Positions 24,444 to 34,179 of a stretch of DNA of 64,000 bases are shown piece after piece. This DNA comes from Polaribacter reichenbachii. GTDB taxonomy: Bacteria; Bacteroidota; Bacteroidia; Flavobacteriales; Flavobacteriaceae. Both the position numbers and the translations under genes were made by a program. Each line of letters opens with the position of its first letter. The stretch's first letter is position 1. Location of the stretch: positions 930,001-994,000 of the forward strand of contig NZ_CP019419.1 in NCBI RefSeq assembly GCF_001975665.1. The letters run 5' to 3'. Under the pieces are notes generated by a model that was given only the letters and a program-made list of their open reading frames with translations, was not told the DNA's origin and ran no database searches.

Positions 24444-25667
24444 TTACTGTTTCTTTTTGGCTCCTTCTTTATAAGATCCGTGATTCTTTTTAGTTTGGGT
24501 AGTAAAACCTCTTATATATTGGTAATCCCAAGTTTTGTATTCATGAGTTAATCCCCAACGTAAAATTTCTGTTGGTTCTTTTTCATTATCTGCAGTTCTA
24601 TTTAAACCTATTGCATGAGGTGCATCTTTTACAGCTCCTTTAATTTCAAAATTAATTCCATCAGGAGACCATTGTACAGTGTTTCTCTCTGGGCCGTCAG
24701 TAGTAATTAATGATGTAATTCCGCCATTATAAGGCCAAACACAAATTTCGTGACCACTATTAGAAATAGGATTATAAGGCGATTTTACATAAGGCCCTTT
24801 AGGATTGTCTGCAATAGCAACTCCATGTCTTATTTGACGACCACCAAAAGTTACTTGCTCTCCCATTTGCTCTCCTTTATAATACAAATAGAATTTACCT
24901 TTAAATGGTAAAATACAAGGATCGTGTACTTTATGACTATCAAAATCTCCTTTTTTAACTACAGATCTACGATCTTGTAAATCATCTCCTAACCATTCTC
25001 CATTATCAGCAGGGCTTAAGATTGGTTCTTTGCTCTTAGTCCAAGGTCCATTTGGCGAATTAGACCAAGATAAACCTACCTGATTTTTTACTCTTTTGTT
25101 ATATGGAGATTTTACAGTTTGGTAGCATAAATAATACATTCCTTCGAACTCCATAATTTCTACAGTAAATACAGAACGATCATCATAACTCCCTTTTTCG
25201 CCACGCTTTACTGCAACACCTTCTTCTTTCCAAGTTATTCCGTCTTTTGATGTAGCATACCAAATATCACATCTATCCCAAGGAAAAACTTTAACTTTTT
25301 CTATATCACCAATAAAACCATCGGTTTTACCTGTGCTTTTAGAATACCAAACATAATATAAACCATTGTGTTTTATTATTGCACTTGGGTCTCTTCTTAC
25401 AACTCCTTCTTCGTAAGCCAAATCTCCTTTTAAATCGTGAATTTTATGTTCAAAATACCAATCGTTTGTAGCATCTTTTGGCCAATTTAAGGCTCTTTTA
25501 GATGCTGCACTTAACTTGTCTTTATTGGTGATTCCTAAAAAATCTTGTTCTTCATCAGAAATTACTATTTTTTCTTTTTGAATTTTACTATCAGTTTTAC
25601 TTTGTTTATCACAAGAAAAAAATGAAACAAACAAACACAAGAATAATAATTGACCAAATCTTTTCAT
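24444..25667 (-). CDS. GH117 alpha-1,3-(3,6-anhydro-L-galactosidase) lipoprotein
   Basis: A 407-residue lipoprotein (Cys in 'FVSFFSC', C19). GH117 enzymes remove 3,6-anhydro-L-galactose from the non-reducing end of neoagaro-oligosaccharides. The N-terminal helical 'LSAASKRALNWPKD' segment matches the domain-swapped region of characterised GH117 dimers. The five-bladed propeller shows 'VVRRDPSAIIKHNGLYYVWYSK' (D93), 'KVHDPCILPFKGKFYLYYKG' (D249) and 'SGHEICVWPYNGG' (H306, E307), which carry the expected catalytic and metal-site residues. It is the last gene of the L-AHG operon, six bases after the permease gene. This strongly fixes agar-type galactan as the target. Other GH117 clades with unknown specificity exist, so the exact oligosaccharide is not proven. 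Confidence 0.9.
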   Translation of the reverse strand: MKRFGQLLFLCLFVSFFSCDKQSKTDSKIQKEKIVISDEEQDFLGITNKDKLSAASKRALNWPKDATNDWYFEHKIHDLKGDLAYEEGVVRRDPSAIIKHNGLYYVWYSKSTGKTDGFIGDIEKVKVFPWDRCDIWYATSKDGITWKEEGVAVKRGEKGSYDDRSVFTVEIMEFEGMYYLCYQTVKSPYNKRVKNQVGLSWSNSPNGPWTKSKEPILSPADNGEWLGDDLQDRRSVVKKGDFDSHKVHDPCILPFKGKFYLYYKGEQMGEQVTFGGRQIRHGVAIADNPKGPYVKSPYNPISNSGHEICVWPYNGGITSLITTDGPERNTVQWSPDGINFEIKGAVKDAPHAIGLNRTADNEKEPTEILRWGLTHEYKTWDYQYIRGFTTQTKKNHGSYKEGAKKKQ

Positions 25668-25673
25668 TATCTA

Positions 25674-26687
25674 TTATTTTAAACTGTTACTATATGCTAC
25701 AATTACAATACCCACAACCATACAAATTAAACCAAAGTATAAGAAACTTTTGGCTTTGTTAGATGCTTTTACCCACTCTTTGGTTATTAAACCACTTACA
25801 ATTGCAGTTACAACACAAGCTGTATTAAAAATTGCATAACCTACTGTGTTACCACTTTCGCCTAATTTATAAGCTGCGTAAGCAAATAATGCAGATGCTG
25901 CATAATGAAAAACTGCCATTACTAAAATTAAGACAAAGTTTTTACCAAAAGCTGGTGTTTTAAAAGAACCCCACGCTTTTTTCTGAGACAATTGCCACAA
26001 GAAATAAGCTGTCATTACAATACCACCACTTAAAAATATTGGAAACATTACTGCAACTGCTGTTACCCATTCTGGATTACCAGCTGCTTGAGAAGCTTCA
26101 TGTAAATAAGGTCTACCTGCTGCATTAGCATAACTAAAACCTGTTGCTAATAAACCACCAATTACTGCAATTAAAATACCAGTAACCATAGAACCTTTTC
26201 CGTCTTTTTGCTCACCAGATGCAGCTTCGTCTTTTTCTCTAATTAATCCTGCTTTTCCGTTTGCAAAAACACCAATAAGTACTACAAATAAACCTACTAA
26301 AATTGTTGTAAATATGTTAGTTGCAGGTAAATCTTCTTCTAAATAAGGTAATAAAGAACCTACTAAAAGAATGGTACCTATAAACAATGAAAAACCTAAA
26401 GAAAGCCCTATATGATTGATGGCTTTACCCCACATCATCACTCCAATTCCCCAAAGAAAACTGGTTAAACCCATTTTAATCCAAATATCTGATGGCATAT
26501 TGCCAAAAATGTCTCCAAAACCACTAATTAATGATACTGAAGCTACAATAGGAACCACAAACATAGTTAACAAGAAAAATAAACTCCACGTATTTTCATA
26601 CTTAAAATCTTTAGTAAATTTTTCTGGAAGCGCATATAAGCCCAACATTAATCCTGCAAAAATTGCCAGCAATACTCCTTCAATCAT
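25674..26687 (-). CDS. RhaT-family sugar:proton symporter, probably for anhydrogalactose
   Basis: A 337-residue inner-membrane protein with about ten hydrophobic helices, matching the L-rhamnose-proton symporter family (drug/metabolite transporter superfamily). Visible signs are the N-terminal 'EGVLLAIFAGLMLGLYALP', 'FLWGIGVMMWGKAINHIGLSLGFSL' and 'GNTVGYAIFNTACVVTAIVSGL'. A polar cytoplasmic loop carries 'GLIREKDEAASGEQKDGKG'. It lies between the epimerase and GH117 genes. Its likely job is to move the monosaccharide released by GH117 from periplasm to cytoplasm, that is L-AHG, or alternatively L-galactose or L-rhamnose-like sugars. Confidence 0.88.
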   Translation of the reverse strand: MIEGVLLAIFAGLMLGLYALPEKFTKDFKYENTWSLFFLLTMFVVPIVASVSLISGFGDIFGNMPSDIWIKMGLTSFLWGIGVMMWGKAINHIGLSLGFSLFIGTILLVGSLLPYLEEDLPATNIFTTILVGLFVVLIGVFANGKAGLIREKDEAASGEQKDGKGSMVTGILIAVIGGLLATGFSYANAAGRPYLHEASQAAGNPEWVTAVAVMFPIFLSGGIVMTAYFLWQLSQKKAWGSFKTPAFGKNFVLILVMAVFHYAASALFAYAAYKLGESGNTVGYAIFNTACVVTAIVSGLITKEWVKASNKAKSFLYFGLICMVVGIVIVAYSNSLK

Positions 26688-26722
26688 AATTATTAGTTTT
26701 TAGTTAATTTTAGTTAGTTAAA

Positions 26723-27757
26723 TTACCATCCGAATTTAAAGATGGTTGTGCTTTTAAATTCTTCACCAGCTTTGGTAATCGATTTTGGTGAGTTTTCTAT
26801 ATTTGGTCCATTTTGATATCTGTGCGTTTCGCAACAAAAACCTCTATATTTTCCATATTGTTCGCCATTTTCTCTTTTAATTTCATCGGATGTATATTTA
26901 CCTGTATATAAAAGCATACAAGGCTCTGTTGATAAAACCGTTAAAGAACGACCAGATTCTGCTGATGTAATTTGTGCAACTTCTTGTAATTTAAAATCAG
27001 GATTATCGAACACATAAAAATGCTCAAAACCATCGCCTAATGCTTCATGAACATCGCCAATAATTTTGCCTTTAGTTAAATCATCTGCTTCTCCTGCAAT
27101 ATTTGCAATTTCGCCTGTGGCTGCTCCAGTTTCATCGATTACATGTCTTTTATCAGTATTTACTTTAGCCGTAAAACTTTCTACTGTTGATGAAAATGCG
27201 TTTAAATTAAAATAAGTATGATTTGTTAAAGACAAAGGCGTGTCTTGATCTGGAGTAGCACTATAATCTATCTTTAATTCGTTATTATTATTTAATGTAA
27301 ACGTAACTAAAACCTCTACATTACCAGGAAAACCCTCTTCTAAATCTTTACTAAAAAAAGACATTTTAACTCCGTTTTCGATTACGTCTGCTCTCCAAAA
27401 CTTTTTATCGAAACCAGTAACACCTCCATGTAAATTATTTTCGCCACAGTTTTTAGCCAACTGATATTCTTTACCATTTAAAGTAAATTTAGAGTCTTTA
27501 ATTTGAGAGCAATATCGACCAATTGTTCCGCCAAAATATGGTGAATTCTCAAGATAAGTTTTATCAAAATAACTTTGCAACGCATCAAAACCACAGGCTA
27601 TATTTTGGATATTTCCTTTACTATCTGGAACTTTAATGGTAGTTATTGTTGCACCATAATTAGTGATTTTTACCTCAACTCCATTTTCGTTTTTTAAGGA
27701 ATATTCTTTTACTTTTATTCCTTGGCAACTTCCAAAATCTGTAGTTTCTATTTGCAT
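26723..27757 (-). CDS. galM: Aldose 1-epimerase
   Basis: A 344-residue mutarotase of the GalM family, normal length, no signal peptide. Diagnostic motifs are 'VKITNYGATITTIKVPDSKG', 'GRYCSQIKDSKFTLNGKEYQL', 'NLHGGVTGFDKKFW' (substrate His), 'LTNHTYFNL' (catalytic His), 'LLYTGKYTS' and 'GFCCETHRYQNGPN' (catalytic Glu). It interconverts alpha and beta anomers of aldoses. Within the L-AHG operon it may supply the anomer or open-chain form that the aldehyde dehydrogenase takes, or act on galactose released from the same polymer. It is 29 bases downstream of the cycloisomerase gene. Confidence 0.92.
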   Translation of the reverse strand: MQIETTDFGSCQGIKVKEYSLKNENGVEVKITNYGATITTIKVPDSKGNIQNIACGFDALQSYFDKTYLENSPYFGGTIGRYCSQIKDSKFTLNGKEYQLAKNCGENNLHGGVTGFDKKFWRADVIENGVKMSFFSKDLEEGFPGNVEVLVTFTLNNNNELKIDYSATPDQDTPLSLTNHTYFNLNAFSSTVESFTAKVNTDKRHVIDETGAATGEIANIAGEADDLTKGKIIGDVHEALGDGFEHFYVFDNPDFKLQEVAQITSAESGRSLTVLSTEPCMLLYTGKYTSDEIKRENGEQYGKYRGFCCETHRYQNGPNIENSPKSITKAGEEFKSTTIFKFGW

Positions 27758-27786
27758 TTTAATTCATTTTAAATTTTGATATTTTT

Positions 27787-28881
27787 TTATTTCTCTTGAT
27801 AAGGGCTTAATTTTTCCCAATCAAAAATTACACCAACTCCTGGATAATCTGGAGCAACAGCTCTATAATTTTCTACTACTAAAGGTCTTGTTGTATATTC
27901 ATCAATAGGAAAACTATGCACTTCTAACCAACCCGAGTTTGGTTGAGACGACACTAAACTTACGTGTAATTCTTGCATTCCATGAGAACAAGCAGGTATG
28001 TTGTGTTTTGCAGCTAATTTTGCAGCTGCTAACCAACCTGTAATTCCACCGCAATTGGATGCATCTGGTTGTGCAAATGATAATTTAGATTGCTCCATTG
28101 CATATTCAAACTCGTGAATGGTATGCAAATTTTCTCCCATTGCTAACGGAAAACCTGTTTTATCAACAATTTCTCCATAACCTTTAAAATCTTCGGGTAT
28201 AATTGGCTCTTCGAACCAAGTAATATCATATTGTTTAAAACCTTCTATAGCTTTAATGGCTTTATCAACTGTCATTGAATAATTAGCATCTACCATAAAA
28301 GTGATATCTGGGCCAATAAATTCTCTAACTGCTTTAATTCTATCTAAATCTTCTTGTAGATTTTCTCTACCAATCTTAATTTTTACAGCACTAAAACCTC
28401 TTTCTAAATAATTTTTCATATTATTTAGCAGTTTCTCTATTGGAAACATTAAATCGATTCCACCACAATACGCTTTACAAGTATTATTTGCTCCACCTGC
28501 AACTTGCCATAAAGGTTGATTTAGTTTCTTACAACGAATGTCCCAAAGTGCAATATCTACTGCAGAAATTGCAAAAGAATCTATACCACCTCTACCAACA
28601 TAATGAATATGCCAACGCAATTCTTCATTGATTTCTTCAACATTTGTAGCGTCTAAACCAATTAAAAAATCTTTAAAATCATAATCGATCATTGCTTTAA
28701 TTGAATGACCACCTTTACCACCTGTGTAGGTATAACCTGTTCCTTTACTTCCATCTTCTAAAGTAATTGTGGTTGTAACCAATTCGAAATGAAAATGGTC
28801 TCCATGTTTTGCATCAGAAAGTACTTCTGGCAAAGGAACTTTAAATAATTTGGTATCTACTTTTACTATTTTTGTGCTCAT
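27787..28881 (-). CDS. 3,6-anhydro-L-galactonate cycloisomerase (enolase superfamily)
   Basis: A 364-residue cytoplasmic enzyme of the mandelate racemase/muconate-lactonising group. Catalytic features are 'AVKIKIG' (K167, K169), metal ligands D198 ('FMVDANYS'), E224 ('WFEEP') and E250 ('MGENLH'), and H300 ('CSHGMQELH'). The segments '[16 protein letters not shown]' and '[17 protein letters not shown]' recall, from memory, the characterised Vibrio anhydrogalactonate cycloisomerase closely. That enzyme opens the 3,6-anhydro ring to give 2-keto-3-deoxy-L-galactonate. It directly follows the aldehyde dehydrogenase gene (4-base gap), which would make its substrate. A related sugar-acid dehydratase (for example fuconate dehydratase) is the alternative, but less likely here. 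Confidence 0.9.
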   Translation of the reverse strand: MSTKIVKVDTKLFKVPLPEVLSDAKHGDHFHFELVTTTITLEDGSKGTGYTYTGGKGGHSIKAMIDYDFKDFLIGLDATNVEEINEELRWHIHYVGRGGIDSFAISAVDIALWDIRCKKLNQPLWQVAGGANNTCKAYCGGIDLMFPIEKLLNNMKNYLERGFSAVKIKIGRENLQEDLDRIKAVREFIGPDITFMVDANYSMTVDKAIKAIEGFKQYDITWFEEPIIPEDFKGYGEIVDKTGFPLAMGENLHTIHEFEYAMEQSKLSFAQPDASNCGGITGWLAAAKLAAKHNIPACSHGMQELHVSLVSSQPNSGWLEVHSFPIDEYTTRPLVVENYRAVAPDYPGVGVIFDWEKLSPYQEK

Positions 28882-28885
28882 TAAA

Positions 28886-30340
28886 TTAAGCTTTGTGTCT
28901 GATGTAAAAAGTTTTCTTTTCTAAATACTGCTCAAATCCGTATTTACCATCTTCACCTCCAGAACCTGATAATTTATATCCATTATGGAAACCTTGATGC
29001 TGCTCTCCATGACCTCTATTTACATAGATTTCGCCATATTCTAACTCATCATTACATTTCATAATGGTACTCATATCATTAGTAAAAACCATTGCAGCTA
29101 AACCATATTCACAATCATTGGCATAACCAATTACCTCTTCAAAGGTTTTGAATTTTAAAACTGGTAAAATTGGCCCAAAAGATTCTTCATGTACAATTGT
29201 CATATCTTGAGTAACATCTGTTAAAACAGTTGGCTCAAACCAAAATCCTTTTTCGAATGCTGCACCTTCTGGTCTTTTACCACCTGTAGCTAAAGTTGCA
29301 CCTTCTTCTAAAGAAACTTTTACTAAATGCTCCATATGTTTTAATTCTGATGCATTTACTTTTGGCCCCATATCAGTTTCTTCTAACATTGGGTCGCCAA
29401 CCTTAATTGCTTTTGTAGCCGCAATAAATTTTTCCATAAAAACATCGTAAATACCTTCATGAACATACATACGTTCGTTACAAGTACAAACTTGACCACA
29501 ATTATCAAAACGAGAATGTAAAGCAGACTCTACAGCTGCATCTATATCTGCATCTTCGAATACAATAAATGGTGCTTTACCTCCTAATTCTAACTGAACA
29601 TGCGTTAAATTATCTGCTGCATTTCTTGCAATTTGCTGACCAACAGGTGTAGAACCTGTCATAGTTACCATTTTAGTTATTGGGTTCTCTACTAATGCAT
29701 TACCCATTGCTCTACCTGGCCCTGTAAGAATATTAATAACTCCTTTTGGTATCCCAACTTTGTTGGCAATATTACCTAACTCAAGTGTAGATATTGGTGT
29801 TTCTGAAGTTGGTTTAATTACAATTGTATTTCCCGCAACCAAAGCAGGTCCTAATTTACGACCTGCTAATGCCAATGGAAAATTCCATGCTGTAATTGCA
29901 ACTACAACTCCTCTTGGTACTTTTTGAATCCAGATTTGTTCGTTCGGATTATCAGAAGGAATAATATCACCCTCTATTCTTCTTGCACCTTCTGCTGCAT
30001 ATCTTATAAATGATGCAGTTACAGCAACCTCAAAACGTGCTACTTTTAAAAGTTTACCTTGCTCTTTTGTTAAAATTTCGGCTAAATATTCTGTATTTGC
30101 TTCAATTTCATCTGCAAAAGCATATAGATATTCTGCTCTTTTTCTAGCAGGTAATTTTTTCCATTCTTTTTGAGCCACATCAGCAGCATTTAAAGCTTCT
30201 GTTGCTTCTTCTGCTGTTCCGTTTTGAACTTTTGCAACAACTTCTTCTGTTGATGGACTAATGATATCTATAGTTTCTCCTGATGTAGAAGTTTTCCATT
30301 CTCCATCAATAAATAATTGGTATTCTTTAATTTCTGCCAT
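28886..30340 (-). CDS. 3,6-anhydro-L-galactose dehydrogenase (aldehyde dehydrogenase)
   Basis: A 484-residue NAD(P)-dependent aldehyde dehydrogenase of full length. Visible residues are N153 in 'TAWNFPLAL', K176 in 'VIKPTSETP', E251 in 'LELGGKAPF' and the catalytic C285 in '[12 protein letters not shown]'. The overall type is close to lactaldehyde/succinate-semialdehyde dehydrogenases. Its position before the cycloisomerase and with GH117 in one operon makes oxidation of L-AHG to 3,6-anhydrogalactonate the most probable reaction. The N-terminus ('[15 protein letters not shown]') is the normal family start. On sequence alone it could also be a lactaldehyde dehydrogenase. Confidence 0.88.
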   Translation of the reverse strand: MAEIKEYQLFIDGEWKTSTSGETIDIISPSTEEVVAKVQNGTAEEATEALNAADVAQKEWKKLPARKRAEYLYAFADEIEANTEYLAEILTKEQGKLLKVARFEVAVTASFIRYAAEGARRIEGDIIPSDNPNEQIWIQKVPRGVVVAITAWNFPLALAGRKLGPALVAGNTIVIKPTSETPISTLELGNIANKVGIPKGVINILTGPGRAMGNALVENPITKMVTMTGSTPVGQQIARNAADNLTHVQLELGGKAPFIVFEDADIDAAVESALHSRFDNCGQVCTCNERMYVHEGIYDVFMEKFIAATKAIKVGDPMLEETDMGPKVNASELKHMEHLVKVSLEEGATLATGGKRPEGAAFEKGFWFEPTVLTDVTQDMTIVHEESFGPILPVLKFKTFEEVIGYANDCEYGLAAMVFTNDMSTIMKCNDELEYGEIYVNRGHGEQHQGFHNGYKLSGSGGEDGKYGFEQYLEKKTFYIRHKA

Positions 30341-30367
30341 TTTGATTTTATTTTTTTAGTTGATTGA

Positions 30368-31138
30368 TTATCTACCCATCCATCCACCATCTACAAGGAT
30401 GATTGATCCATTCATATAAGCTGCAGCATCTGATGCTAAAAACACAGTTGGCCCAGCAAAATCTTCTGGATTACCCCATCTGCCTGCAGGTATTCTAGAT
30501 AAAATTGATTCTGCTCTTTCTGGATTATTTCTTAATGCTTCTGTATTATCTGTAGCAATATAACCTGGTGCTATTGCGTTTACATTTACGCCTTTACCTG
30601 CCCACTCATTAGCAAATGCCATTGTCATTTGACCTATAGCTCCCTTACTTGCTGCATAACCTGGTACTGTAATTCCCCCTTGAAAAGTTAATAGAGATGC
30701 TGTAAAAATAATTTTACCAGATTCTCTTGCTACCATTTCTTTACCAATTTCTCTGGTTAAAATAAATTGTGCATTTTGGTTTACTTCTATTACTTTATCC
30801 CACATTTCATCTGGATGCTCTGCTGCTGGAGCTCTTAAAATAGTACCTGCATTATTTACCAAAATATCTATCTGTGGATGATCTGCTTTTACATCAGCTA
30901 TAAATTTATATAGTGCTTTTCTATCAGAAAAATCACATTGATAAGCGCTAAAGTTTTTACCTCTAGAGGTTACTTCTTTTTCTACATCAGAACCTGACGA
31001 TTCTAATGAAGCAGAAACACCAATAATATTAGCACCAGCTTCTGCTAAACCTATTGCCATTGCTTTTCCTATTCCTCTTTTACAACCTGTTACTAAAGCT
31101 GTTTTACCTTCTAAACTAAATGTATTTAAAATACTCAT
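30368..31138 (-). CDS. kduD: KduD-like short-chain dehydrogenase
   Basis: A 256-residue classical SDR. The cofactor motif 'TGCKRGIG' is at 17-24, 'NNAG' near 95-98, and the catalytic set is S148, Y161 and K165 ('YAASK'). The C-terminal 'GSIILVDGGW' is typical. The closest recognised type is KduD, 2-dehydro-3-deoxy-D-gluconate 5-dehydrogenase. In the L-AHG pathway described for marine agar degraders, 2-keto-3-deoxy-L-galactonate is oxidised at C5 and then reduced to 2-keto-3-deoxy-D-gluconate. This SDR could do the reduction while the neighbouring zinc dehydrogenase does the oxidation. The assignment of the two halves could be reversed. Confidence 0.85.
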   Translation of the reverse strand: MSILNTFSLEGKTALVTGCKRGIGKAMAIGLAEAGANIIGVSASLESSGSDVEKEVTSRGKNFSAYQCDFSDRKALYKFIADVKADHPQIDILVNNAGTILRAPAAEHPDEMWDKVIEVNQNAQFILTREIGKEMVARESGKIIFTASLLTFQGGITVPGYAASKGAIGQMTMAFANEWAGKGVNVNAIAPGYIATDNTEALRNNPERAESILSRIPAGRWGNPEDFAGPTVFLASDAAAYMNGSIILVDGGWMGR

Positions 31139-31210
31139 TTTTAATATGTTTATTTATTAAGCATTAAAGCGAGTAACTCTTAAAACAATTACACGCTTTA
31201 ACAATATTTT

Positions 31211-32227
31211 TTATAATTGACAATCCATTAATACTTTTAATCCGTCAGGATTATTATCTATATTTTCAAAAACTTGTTGAATGTTACTTAATGGTTGCAC
31301 ATCTGTAATCATTTCTTCGAAAGGCAATTCGTTTGCCGTAATTAATTGAATTGATTTTTCATAGTCTTCTTTTTCATACACTCTGGCTCCTATCAATTTT
31401 AATTCTTTCCAGAAAAATTTAAATAAATCTACTGGCTTTTTTTCTCCATGAATAGCCACCATTACAATTCTACCTCTTATACCAGCAAGCTCTGTCATAA
31501 CATCTAAAGCAGGTTGTACACCAGCAACTTCAAAAACCACATCTGCTAAGCGACCATCTGTTTTTTCTTTTACATAAGCTATTAAATCTATATCAATAGG
31601 GCTTACAGCATCGAAACCTAATTCTTTTGCTTTTGCAATTCTTTTTGGGTTTACTTCAGAAATTATTACTTGAGCACCAGTTTCTTTAGCAACCATAGCT
31701 ACTAATAAACCAATTGGTCCGCCACCTAAAACTACAGCAGTTTCTCCTTCTACTAATCCGCTTAAACGTACATCATGCGCTGCTACTGATAAAGGCTCTA
31801 TTAAAGCTGCTAATTTTAAATCTGTAGTTTCTTTTAATTTGTGAAGTGTAAATGCAGGAACATTCCAATACTGTTGCATTGCTCCTGGACTATCTATACC
31901 AATAAATTTTAATTCTTCGCAAATATGATTAAATCCTTTGTCTGATGCTTTCACTTTTCTATCATCTAAAGGTCTAACAACTACTTTTTCGCCAACAGAA
32001 AAATCGGTTACACCTGCACCAACTGCATCTATAACTCCAGACATTTCATGACCAATTGTTTCTGGCATAGAAACTCTCTTATCCATCATACCATGATAAA
32101 TATGCACATCTGTACCACAAACACCAACATAAGCTACTTTTATTCTAACTTCACTTGGTTGTGGTTCAGTAATTTCTTTTTCTAAGACACTAAAGGTTTT
32201 ATTACCCTCATATTGTGTTGCTCTCAT
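31211..32227 (-). CDS. Zinc-type alcohol dehydrogenase, probable 2-keto-3-deoxy-L-galactonate 5-dehydrogenase
   Basis: A 338-residue medium-chain dehydrogenase. Catalytic zinc ligands C37 ('GVCGTD'), H60 and E61 ('IGHEMSG') are present, with the NAD motif 'VVLGGGPIGLLVAM'. The usual structural-zinc loop of four cysteines is missing: only one Cys is seen in 'NHICEELKF'. It is the first gene of the L-AHG operon, 72 bases upstream of kduD. Known L-AHG pathways contain a 2-dehydro-3-deoxy-L-galactonate 5-dehydrogenase (EC 1.1.1.389), and this is the best candidate. Sequence alone also fits threonine, sorbitol or galactonate dehydrogenases. Confidence 0.8.
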   Translation of the reverse strand: MRATQYEGNKTFSVLEKEITEPQPSEVRIKVAYVGVCGTDVHIYHGMMDKRVSMPETIGHEMSGVIDAVGAGVTDFSVGEKVVVRPLDDRKVKASDKGFNHICEELKFIGIDSPGAMQQYWNVPAFTLHKLKETTDLKLAALIEPLSVAAHDVRLSGLVEGETAVVLGGGPIGLLVAMVAKETGAQVIISEVNPKRIAKAKELGFDAVSPIDIDLIAYVKEKTDGRLADVVFEVAGVQPALDVMTELAGIRGRIVMVAIHGEKKPVDLFKFFWKELKLIGARVYEKEDYEKSIQLITANELPFEEMITDVQPLSNIQQVFENIDNNPDGLKVLMDCQL

Positions 32228-32439
32228 TTTATTCGAATTTAAATTTCCTATTTTATTTTGAAGTCATACAAGATGACAAACAAATTTCGTTTTTATTCAT
32301 TTTAATACAAATAACAAATAGCCTTTAATCTATAATAGATGAACAATTCAAAATAAATTTTGCTGTCTTATTGTATTAAAGTTTAAATGTAAATAAAGAA
32401 GATTATTTATTAAGAAAAAGCAACTTGACAAAAACTGTA

Positions 32440-33303
32440 CTAAATTGTAACATGCTCTTTTCTAAATTCTTTGGGTGTTTTTTTTACATGTAATTTAAAA
32501 AATCGAATAAAATAATTGTAGTTTTCGAAACCCAATTTTGTAGCAATCTCCTCAAAAGAATACCTTGTTGTTATTAATAATAACATCGCTCTTTCTGTTA
32601 GCATATTTTGAATATACTTACTTGGCCTTATATGATATTGTTTTTTAAAAACTCGAGAAAAATGATCTTTACTCAAATTGCAATAATCTGCCAAAACAGA
32701 TACATTTAAGTTATGATGCAAGTTTTTTGAAATATAAGTTAATACATCATCTAAATTTGTGTTCTTGGTATTTTCTAAAGACTCTTGAGAATCTACAAAC
32801 CTAGAAAGTAAAATTTTTAAAATTGCGTGGGTTTCTAAATAATTACTAATGCTCAATTCTTCATTTCGTTCTTCAAACTCCATAAGCATTTGGTATTTAT
32901 CATAATATTCTGGATTATTATTTACCAAAGCTCTATTTGGGTTTAATTCTAATAGTTTTCTAAAATAAAGTTCATCTGTTCTAGTGGCCTTAACTCGATA
33001 ATTAAAACTTACAAAATTAAAAATTGATAAACCTGTACCAAACTCTTCAAAAAAACTGATGTAGTATTGTTCATGACTTAAATTACATTTATAACTACTG
33101 TAGGTATAACTTGGTATTAAATACAAATAACCAGGCAAGAGCTGTATTTTAGTATGATGATGATACACATAAGCGCTCCCTTTTGTAATATAATACAACC
33201 TTGTAAACGGACTAATTACATTGTTAAAATCCCACCTATGATCTAATTTATCATAGCCAAAATTTAATAATTTTAATTTTAAAGATTGATAAGGGTTTAA
33301 CAT
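32440..33303 (-). CDS. AraC-family regulator, copy 2
   Basis: A 287-residue transcription factor. The N-terminal cupin-like sensor has 'ISPFTRLYYITKGSAYVYHH', 'LLPGYLYLIPSY' and 'HEQYYISFFEEFG'. The C-terminal double HTH carries 'LSVLADYCNLSKDHFSRVFKKQYHIRPSKYIQ' and 'FEEIATKLGFENYNYFIRFFKLHVKKTPKEFRK'. It follows its paralog at 33307 with only three bases between. The pair sits between the divergent L-AHG operon (same strand, downstream) and the cytochrome set (opposite strand). AraC regulators of this type activate polysaccharide genes in several marine Flavobacteriia. The likely signal is a mono- or oligosaccharide from the galactan. Confidence 0.9.
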   Translation of the reverse strand: MLNPYQSLKLKLLNFGYDKLDHRWDFNNVISPFTRLYYITKGSAYVYHHHTKIQLLPGYLYLIPSYTYSSYKCNLSHEQYYISFFEEFGTGLSIFNFVSFNYRVKATRTDELYFRKLLELNPNRALVNNNPEYYDKYQMLMEFEERNEELSISNYLETHAILKILLSRFVDSQESLENTKNTNLDDVLTYISKNLHHNLNVSVLADYCNLSKDHFSRVFKKQYHIRPSKYIQNMLTERAMLLLITTRYSFEEIATKLGFENYNYFIRFFKLHVKKTPKEFRKEHVTI

Positions 33304-33306
33304 CTG

Positions 33307-34179
33307 CTATAATTTAAGTTGTTCTTTTCTAAATTTTGCCGGACTTAATCCTACTTTTTCTTTAAATTTTTTCGAAAAATAAGACAAGCTTTTTAAACCC
33401 ACATTTTCGGCTATTTGCAACAAAGAATCATTGGTAGTTAAAAGTAAAAATTGAGCCCTTTCGATTCTTTTTAGCTGAATATATTTGTTGGGTTTCATAT
33501 TAAATTTTAGAAAAAAAGATTTTGAAAAATGATCTGTACTTAAATTACAATAACTTGCCAAATCTGCTACAGTTAACTCTTCTTCTAAATGCTTGGCTAT
33601 ATAAATAAGCACTCTATTTAAATCGCCTTTAAAAGAACTTTTATCAGCAATAATATCTGTGTTTTCTATAAATCTAGAAAACAATATTGTTAAGATTGCT
33701 TCTGTTTCTATAATGTGCTGTATACTTCTTTTTTTAGAGTTTTTATACCCTTGTAAATCTCTATTAATATGTATTACAGGATTACTATCTTTTATAGATT
33801 TACTAGGATTAATTGAAACCAACCTTTTAAACAAGTCGTAATCTGTATCATTTGCTTTTACTACATATTTTGTTTTTTTTTGATTAAACACAGACATCCC
33901 TAATTTAATTTCTTCAAAAAAACCAGTATAATACTGCTCATGATAATCATTGCACCTATAATCATTATACATAAAACTAGGTATTAAATACATAAAACCG
34001 GGCTTTAACTCAAAAGATTTACCTGCATACTCTGCATACGCACTTCCCTTAGTAACAAGGAATAAACGCACAAAAGGACTTATTACATTTTTAAAACCCC
34101 ATCTATGATCTAGCTTAGCATACCCCACATGTAGCATACTTAATTTTAAAAAAGAAAACAGCTCATTCATTAAAAACAT
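33307..34179 (-). CDS. AraC-family regulator, copy 1
   Basis: A 290-residue protein clearly homologous to the next gene along its whole length. Matching segments include 'HVGYAKLDHRWGFKNVISPFVRLFLVTKGSAYAEY', 'LKPGFMYLIPSFMYNDYRCN' and 'HEQYYTGFFEE'. The HTH end has 'LTVADLASYCNLSTDHFSKSFFLKFNMKPNKYIQ'. Translation could begin at the first or fourth codon (two Met). The shared sensor layout with differing residues suggests two ligands, or a heteromeric pair. The first gene of a two-gene unit, it is divergent from the cytochrome set, with 149 bases between the starts. Confidence 0.9.
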   Translation of the reverse strand: MFLMNELFSFLKLSMLHVGYAKLDHRWGFKNVISPFVRLFLVTKGSAYAEYAGKSFELKPGFMYLIPSFMYNDYRCNDYHEQYYTGFFEEIKLGMSVFNQKKTKYVVKANDTDYDLFKRLVSINPSKSIKDSNPVIHINRDLQGYKNSKKRSIQHIIETEAILTILFSRFIENTDIIADKSSFKGDLNRVLIYIAKHLEEELTVADLASYCNLSTDHFSKSFFLKFNMKPNKYIQLKRIERAQFLLLTTNDSLLQIAENVGLKSLSYFSKKFKEKVGLSPAKFRKEQLKL

